From the NCBI GenBank assembly GCA_003049485.1, contig PYST01000015.1, positions 65,248-129,247 on the forward strand: DNA of 64,000 nt, in the 5' to 3' direction. Below the pieces are notes generated by a model. It had not been told where the DNA came from. It searched no databases and was given only the letters and a program-made list of their open reading frames with translations. Both the position numbers and the translations under genes were made by a program. Of the stretch, positions 57,849 to 64,000 are shown one piece after another (the first letter of the stretch is position 1; each line of letters starts with the position of its first letter). This DNA is from Ophioceras dolichostomum. Its lineage: Eukaryota > Ascomycota > Sordariomycetes > Magnaporthales > Ophioceraceae.

Positions 57849-59042
57849 TCAATACCCCGTTGACGGAAAATTGTTCAGCCTACCTCCATCGACCACCATT
57901 ATGTTCCCGTTGCAGTACGCACCGGCCCTCGAAGCCAGATACAAGATTGCGCCAGCCATGTCAAGACCGTCGCCCATCCTGCCGAGGGGCGCCACTTCTC
58001 GCGGGACCGGGATCGGCTGGCCCTCCTCCCAGCTCAGCCCGGACTCGGTCGCCCTCTGCACTATCGGGGCCGACATCTCGCTGGGGAAGAGGCCCGGGGC
58101 GATGGAGTTGACTCTTATGGTACGCATCCCAGAGGACAGAGGCATTGTGTCAGTCTCAGGACGCTTTGTTCTCACCCAACCTAAGAGTCCTTGACATACC
58201 GGATATTCCAGACTGGCAGCGCATTGCAAAGCTGCTTTACCATCAGCGTCACGGCCGCCTTGCTCTGGCCGTACGCCCACCCGCCCGGCACGGCCTTGTT
58301 GAACGCCGCGATGGAGCTCGTGACGACAACCTGTGACGACTGCACGACGTTCCCGCGCTTGTTGCCCTCGTCCAGCAGCTTCAGGCACGTCATGGCCGTG
58401 AACCACACGGCGGCGCAGTTGACCCTAAACGGGTGCTCGAACTCGTCCAGGTCGACCGCGAGCTGCTGGTCGCGCCACTCCTCCAGCGTCGTGACCCCCG
58501 GGATCAACGGCGGCGACGCCGGCCCGCCCACGCCCGAGTTGCAGATCAGCAGGTTGAGGTAACCTACGTCGCGCTCTATGATGTCCGCCACTGACGCGAG
58601 CGATACTTTGGATGTCACGTCGCAGTAGAGCGGGATTACTACGCTCGGATAGCCCGTCGACGTGGCTGCTTCCTTCAGCACCTCGAGCCGACGGCCGACA
58701 ATGTATACGCGGTGAGCTCCTGCTTCGGCGAGCGCCTTGGCCATCATCAGGCCAATCCCTAGGAGACGGCTTCCATGTTAGCTTCTTGTAGGGGAGGATG
58801 ATTCTCCTCGCCTTGGATTAGAATCGATTCGGAGGTAAGGTAAGGTAAGTGGGTAAGATGAACAGTCGTCGAGGAGATACAGTTTATCAGTCTGCAGGCG
58901 AGGGAGACTTACCCGTCCCTCCCCCCGTGATCAGTACCACGAGGTTCCTAGCTGAGAATATGTTGTTGACACCGGATCCGTTGCCGCCGCTCACGCTGGA
59001 CGTGCTCGGCGGAGTCAGCATCGTTGCTGGAGTAGACATCAT
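57849..59042 (-). CDS. Short-chain dehydrogenase/reductase, RhlG-like
   Basis: Three exons (complement of 58913-59042, 58200-58758, 57849-58113) give 317 aa. The Rossmann cofactor motif, completed across intron 1, reads VLITGGGTGIGLMMAKAL. CNSGVGG stands where NNAG is usual. The catalytic residues are a Ser in VVVTSSIAAF and the YxxxK pair Tyr206/Lys210 (WAYGQSKAAV). VNSIAPGLFPSEMS follows the second splice, and the protein ends VVDGGRLNNFPSTGY. The family uses NAD(P)H; this type is often named after RhlG, a 3-oxoacyl-ACP reductase, but the fungal substrate is unknown. The N-terminal 30 residues are Ser/Thr/Pro/Gly-rich. The start could be either of two adjacent ATGs (59042 or 59039). Confidence 0.93.
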
Positions 59043-60305
59043 GGCAGATTTCTATCTAATCTCGAGAAGCCGGGTCGGAACAGACGCCCCAAACCGAGAT
59101 TCTTGGAAGATCTGATGTCAGCCGAGGACCCTCTGTATTTATGGCTGAAAAGCTGCGTTCAAGCAGGTCGTGTAGCCAAGATAAGACATACCGCAACCTG
59201 TTAGTGCACCTACCTGTGGTGCAAGCCACCTCCCTATCGACGATGGCGAGGCTGGACGGATGGGTTCGAGAGCTGCCCAACTGGGTAATCTAGATAGACC
59301 CAGGCGAAACCCCCACCTCGACAAGAAAAGACGAGACGTCGGCAGTCAGCTCGACCAAGTCCCTAGCAGCCAGCAGGTCGTAATGCTGCTTGAAAAATGA
59401 CGCCCGTGTAACAACAGGAATTCTGAAAGCAAAAATATGAAAAAGGGGGTTATTTGCTAAATACAGCGCAAGCCTGAATGATTTCGGTATAATTGAACTG
59501 TTGTGAACCGACGGCAACAAGCAGTTCACAGTTCGCACAGCACACAGCATGAAAGCCCCGCTCGTGCCGATGCTGGAGATGCATGAAGTCGCTCCTCCCC
59601 GCAGTGCTGCCCCTGCTCAAGAACACGCGGGCGATCATCTGTGAACGCAGCTCCATCCCAGCATGATCCTCCCTGTGGTTTTTGCTTGCGGTAGTGGAAG
59701 GACCGGTTGATAACTGCTTGCAGCAATCACCCACCTACCTACCCGGTAGGTACCTTGCATAGGAGGGACCTCCTAACCTACAAGATACCACACCTGTGCC
59801 CGCCTCTCGTCGCTGGTCAGGTGAAATTCCGGCAGCACGGCAAAGATGATTAGTAGTAATTTTGCTTCTTCTAAAATGCATCGAATCTCGATCGCACAGG
59901 GCGAAGAAAAGTCGCTTGGACGGCGCCCGAGCTGTTGTCCACCGTCCAATTTGGCCGTAGCCCCAAGGCATGCTAGGAAATCGGCGATGGCGTCATGGAC
60001 TCTACCTTGCCCCTCATCGTAAGACCGGTAGCCCCCCGTTGTCTCCGACCTGATTTTATTCTCCCTGGACTTAGGAGAATAACGGACCAAAAAAAGAAAG
60101 TATATTATCACTACCTATGAGAACCAAAACACGAGCTGTCGATGAAACGTGGGGTTTGAGGATTCCCGGTGATGCAACTCCAAATTTCCCCTCTTTGTCT
60201 CCAGAAGCGGCCGACGACGACGAGATTAGATCACGAACCGGCACAAGGAAGACGCAAGAGACAGAGAGAACCTTAAGCGCCCCGGAGAGCAAGCAGTAGA
60301 AAAAA
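59043..60305. other. Divergent intergenic region, SDR to DUF1295 gene
   Basis: No gene supported. A CCACCTACCTACCCGGTAGGTACC palindromic cluster lies at about 59731-59754. An A-run directly precedes the ATG at 60306. Confidence 0.5.
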
Positions 60306-61502
60306 ATGACGCTCCTGCAAAGCCTCCTTCGAATCACCAACTTCAGGAACCCCTTTCTCAGGACGCTCGTTCCCAGCGTCGGGCTCATCTTCGCGCTGCA
60401 ATTGGGCGTCGCCGCCCCGAGCATCGCTCTGCACTCCGAGCGTTTTTACGAGTAAGAAACTACCTGTCTTGCTTATGCATGGGAATGATAGACAAAACTT
60501 TGGCAAATTTCGCTGACGAGCACTTTCCAATCTACCCAGTGCCTCCGGCTCGCTCACCTACCTCGCCGCCACGGTGCTGAGCCTGTACCTCCCGGCGCTC
60601 CGCGCCCGGGCCGCCGCGGCCGTTACTAGCGGTGTGGTCCCCCAGCCACCGTTGCCGAGCCTCGTAGCCCCGTTCACGAACCCGGGCGGGACAGCCGCCG
60701 GTGCGCCGGGCTCCGTCCTGCACTGGCGGCAGGTGCTGCTCAGCGCGGCAGTGGCCGTCTGGGCCCTGCGGCTGGGCTCGTACCTCTTCAGTCGCATCCT
60801 GCAGGCCGGGTCGGACTCGCGCTTCGACCGGATCAAGCACTCGCCCGGCCAGTTCCTGGGCGCCTTCGTCGGGCAGGCCGCGTGGGTCGCCATGTGCACG
60901 CTGCCTGTCCTCGCCGTCAACTCGGTGCCGGCCTCGGCCCTGGCCGCCCTGCCGCCGCTGCGGGGCTCCGACGTCGTCGGGCTCGCGCTGTTCGTCTTCG
61001 GGCTCGGCTTCGAGACCGTCGCCGATCGGCAGAAGAGCCGGTGGCTTGCGGAGAAGAACGCGAAGATCCATGACGAGGAGTTCATGACCCATGGGCTTTG
61101 GAGTAAGAGGTGAGGGGAAGCAGTGCTTGCTTGTTCATACGTCATCCTCCTGAGCTTTTTGTCCGCTCTGACTTCTCTGCTCTATCTAACCTCTTGCTAC
61201 TACACAGTCAATATCCCAACTACTTCGGGGAGATTACTCTCTGGACTGGACTCGCCACGATGGCGGCTGGTGTTCTGCGGGCCGGAACCATCCAGTCCGC
61301 CGTCGGCCTGAGCGGGGGCGTCGGAGGCCAGCTGGTGGCCGCGGCTCTCTCCTTCGCCAGCCCCATGTTCTCGTATCTGGTCCTGACGAGGCTCAGCGGC
61401 ATTCCCATGAGCGAGAAGAAGTACGATAAGCGATATGGCAGCCGGAAGGACTACCAAGAATGGAAGAAGAACACTCCGCGTCTGTTCCCTAAGCTATCTT
61501 AA
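60306..61502 (+). CDS. DUF1295 integral membrane protein (steroid 5-alpha-reductase-like C-terminus)
   Basis: Three exons (60306-60451, 60540-61109, 61208-61502) give 336 aa. Several hydrophobic spans are visible, including LVPSVGLIFALQLGVAA and VGLALFVFGLGFETVADRQK. The C-terminal block holds the family signature GLWSKSQYPNYFGEITLWTGL, joined across intron 2, then YDKRYGSRKDYQEWKKNTPRLFP. Proteins of this type share the NADPH-binding fold of steroid 5-alpha-reductases and isoprenylcysteine methyltransferases and reside in the ER or another endomembrane; the fungal substrate is not established. A Pro/Gly-rich loop near residues 80-110 is outside the conserved core. Confidence 0.92.
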
Positions 61503-61901
61503 TTGACCGCGAGACGCCTCTCTCTCTCTGCTCCGTTCCTTTCTGATCGTCCTCCCCTCAACGTGTGCGACTGCAGAGTAGCCGACCGTATTGATGTAAT
61601 GTGCTGGGGCAGTAATCTTCCCTTTCCTAAAAAAGAGATACAAAAAGAAAAGAAAAACAATAACATCGGCCTGGGTATAAAAACATGCGAAAACCTGATC
61701 GCGGTCCCGTTTCCACCTTCCTATGGACCAAAGCCTCCCTCACCGCTTTCCGAAAGCGATTGTTAGCTCCTTTCCTCCTTATGCGATATCAGAAGTCTGC
61801 GAGACTCCGTGGATATGTCACATGTGGACCACCGAAGTGTTGGCATCATCGTCTTCCCGCCGCCAGGGCTCCTCCCTCTCCGAGTCCGGCCCGTGCCGTT
61901 T
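61503..61901. other. Convergent intergenic region
   Basis: 399 bp between the stops of the DUF1295 gene and the centrin-like gene. Contains an A-rich tract at 61627-61665. No gene seen. Confidence 0.55.
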
Positions 61902-62573
61902 CTAAAGCCACCTCCTAAGCATGATCTTGACGAACTCATCCTGGTTCACACCGCCGCGGCCCTCCGAGTCGAACTCGTTGATCATCGCGTTCAGCTCGGC
62001 GTCGTCGATGTCCTGCCCGATCTCCTGCATCACCCTCTGCAGGTCCTCCACCGTGATCATCCCCTTGCCCTCGACGTCGAAGAGGCGGTAGGCCCGTATC
62101 GACTCCTCGACGGGGTCCCGGTTGAAGACCAGCGTGCCCGCGATCCCCTGGAACATGGGCAGGGTGAACTCGCGGAAGACGGGGCCGCACTCCCTGCCCT
62201 GCCGCCAGTTGACCGGCATGATGGCGTACTTGGTCAGGTAGGCGTAGGTCTCGGGCTTGGGCAGGTCGAAGCCGAGCGCGCGCAGGGCGAACCTGAATTC
62301 GTGGTAGTCGATTCGGCCGTCTTTGTCTGCGTCAAACACAGCGAACTGCAAAGCGAAACATCATCGGGTGGGGGATCAAAACGTTAGCCATGATCCCCTG
62401 AAAACCATCCTTTCGTTCAAGGGGAATGGGTATAAGGCACTCACGGCATCGTTAATTTGGTTTTGCTGGTCCTCTGGGAGCTTAGTGAAGTCCTCCCTTG
62501 ACGGCATGGGTGTCGCCGCTGCAGCTGTCGAGGTAGCCCTTGAGGTCATCATGTTGTTGGAGGAGGACATCAT
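61902..62573 (-). CDS. Centrin-like EF-hand protein (Cdc31 family)
   Basis: Two exons (complement of 62445-62573 and 61902-62345) give 190 aa. After a Ser/Thr/Ala-rich N-terminal tail, EF-hand 1 has a canonical loop DADKDGRIDYHE (48-59), preceded by the Phe-rich entry helix and followed by ALRALGFDLPKPE, a centrin hallmark. The second EF-hand is not recognisable: residues 80-118 read as a different sequence with no Asp-rich loop. NRDPVEESIRAYRLFD then leads to loop 3 (DVEGKGMITVED, 133-144) and loop 4 (DSEGRGGVNQDE, 169-180), both weakened. Centrins act at the spindle pole body half-bridge and also in mRNA export and DNA repair complexes. The intron joint ..NQINDA-FAVFDADKDG.. closes in phase 0. 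Confidence 0.88.
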
Positions 62574-63021
62574 GTTGGCAAAGAATTTCTAAAGGCTCGC
62601 CCAGATCTGCGCATGCGCAAATAGAGGCCGTAAAATAGCGTGAGTAGAGGTAGGCTAGCCGATGAGATGGCGCGGATTCAATGATTAAAAGGACCTTGGG
62701 CAATATGCGTCCAGGTCTGATAGTGCTTGATAACTCGATCTTGAGATTCACAATTCTGATGGTGCTCGATAGTGTGTTGTTCTGTTGATTTGCAGGTGGT
62801 GTCCTGAGCCAGCGACAAGAAGTCGCCCGAAAGAGTTGCAGAGTTCGAGACGCGACTGGCGGACGCGACTGCCCCGCCAGAAAGCGAAAGTGCTTGCATT
62901 AGCGTAGCCCCACCGTCACGAAATTCTTATACCGAGGTGGTCCTCGAACTTACTGCCTTCAGTTTTTCATGAATTTTCACAGCAAGGACCAATGCATGGA
63001 GCTTTCAAAAGTCAAGAAAAG
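62574..63021. other. Divergent promoter, centrin-like gene to BUD22
   Basis: About 450 bp between outward-reading starts. No TATA element or other motif stands out. An in-frame ATG at 62992 gives a possible 10-residue N-terminal extension of BUD22. Confidence 0.5.
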
Positions 63022-64000
63022 ATGCCGAAACGCAAACGCTCCAGCCAACAAGATGCCGAGCATGCGCTTGAAACGTACCAAACACAGCTCTTCAGGGCCT
63101 TAAAGGCCGCTAAGGGCTTTGAGCGGCAAAGGCTCGCCAAGCGGAGTCGTGAGGAGAAACTCGGCCCTGAGAAGCTAGAGCGCCTCGAGCGTGAGGTGGC
63201 AGTTCTCAAGGTAGGAATTTACAAGATTTTGTTCAGTTTTCATACTCAATAGTTGCTTCTCATATTCCAAGGCTAACGATCAACATTCTTGGTAGTCGCT
63301 GGATCTGCATCAGACAGCTCAGGCGCATCTCTGCTCGGCCCTGCTGAAGGTGAAAGCCGCCTCGGAATCTCCACGATTGCCTGAAAGCGTTAAGAATGGA
63401 GTCGCCAAGCCACAGGTGCCAGAGGAGGAGCGGGTGGCACTCCATAACGTCACCAGTGCGCTTTACAAGCGCAAACAAGTAAGAGACGTGATGAGCAAGG
63501 CCATTCCCGGCATCTGCCAGTTGTTGGGCGTCCCTGCTCCGGGGAGCAAGTCCAAACGGGAGCAAGAAGCACCTCCAGCCAAGAAGGCGAAGAAGGAGCG
63601 CCTAAATGACAGACTAGCCGTGGAAGAAGAGGCAGATGATGACGACACCTCAAGCTACGAGGAAGGCGTCAGGCAGTCTCTCGAGCCAGAAGATGATGGC
63701 AGCTCGACCGACGAGATGGACGAAGAGGTTATCTCCCGAATGGAAGCGATGCTCGGGGAAAGTTCGTCGGAAGACGAAGGCGGCCCAGATGACTTTGTTC
63801 TGAAAGCGAGAGGAGCACGGCAGTCATTTGAGGATGACATTTCTCTACCAGGGACCGACTCGGAGCCTGAAGGGGACAGCGAAATAGGTTCAGAGGTCGA
63901 TCTTGGAAGCGATGGATCCGAGGGCGAGGCTGAAGAAGAGGGCACAGATGAGGATCACGATGGGGATTCCGATGCAGAATCGCAGCCTGACTCTCCCCCA
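63022..64000 (+). CDS. BUD22: BUD22 / SRFBP1 homologue, rRNA processing (5' part)
   Basis: Exon 1 is 63022-63210 and exon 2 runs from 63296 to the window edge; 298 residues are visible and the frame is still open. The protein begins MPKRKRSSQQ and has a long helical N-terminal region (FRALKAAKGFERQRLAKRSRE, then LDLHQTAQAHLCSALLKVK). A conserved LHNVTSALYKRKQVRDVM follows, then very acidic Asp/Glu/Ser-rich segments, as in Bud22. Bud22 is a nucleolar factor for 18S rRNA and 40S subunit production. The conserved Lys-rich C-terminal BUD22 region lies beyond the window. The start is taken at MPKRKR; an upstream in-frame ATG at 62992 is possible. Confidence 0.85.

Overview
The window is 64 kb of nuclear DNA from a filamentous ascomycete (Pezizomycotina, most likely a Sordariomycete). 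Genes carry short introns (mostly 50-170 bp) with GT..AG ends and pyrimidine-rich acceptors, coding exons are GC-rich, intergenic gaps are 0.4-3.6 kb, and many proteins are of distinctly filamentous-fungal type (single-gene Nup145 precursor, fungal type III polyketide synthase, TORC1 Tco89-like protein). I see no operons, CRISPR arrays, rRNA or convincing tRNA genes. Intron/exon structures below were built by hand from splice signals, reading-frame continuity and remembered family sequence; each joined model closes in frame.

Layout: 1-523 is the 3' end of an AT-hook-like basic protein (+). 2346-4335 is epsin (+). 6128-12458 is the Nup98-Nup96/Nup145 nucleoporin precursor (+), 1950 codons before the stop. 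13563-23170 holds three genes of metabolic type: a CYP7/CYP8-like cytochrome P450 (+), a GIT1-like major-facilitator transporter (+) and a type III polyketide synthase (-), a possible small secondary-metabolite group. 25479-25913 is a small membrane protein (+). BFR2 (-, 26120-28055) and the mitochondrial Fe-S assembly ATPase IND1 (+, 28453-29778) share a 397-bp divergent promoter. PEX11 (-, 30688-31542) and fructose-1,6-bisphosphatase (+, 33907-35235) are divergent across 2.4 kb.

36509-37803 is the Tudor splicing factor SPF30 (-). 39141-41282 is a TORC1 Tco89-domain protein (-), followed in the same frame by an open Thr/Ser repeat region. 42.8-46.1 kb is an accessory-looking stretch with heptamer repeats and an orphan 427-aa ORF (-). 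46106-50951 is PAN2, the deadenylase subunit, on 12 exons (-). 51619-52248 is an orphan coding exon with no ATG (+). 53048-54267 is the mitochondrial oxoglutarate/malate carrier (-), then a 3.6-kb gap. 57849-59042 is a RhlG-like short-chain dehydrogenase (-), 60306-61502 a DUF1295 membrane protein (+), 61902-62573 a centrin-like EF-hand protein (-), and 63022-64000 the 5' part of BUD22 (+).

Most genes are housekeeping (nuclear pore, endocytosis, ribosome biogenesis, mRNA decay, splicing, gluconeogenesis, mitochondria). The material most worth a second look is the P450/GIT1/type III PKS trio, the orphan ORFs at 43-44 kb and 51.6 kb, the in-frame open region after the Tco89 stop codon, and a recurrent palindromic TACCTAGGTA-type motif in the non-coding DNA. 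I did not find a clearly new multi-gene system.
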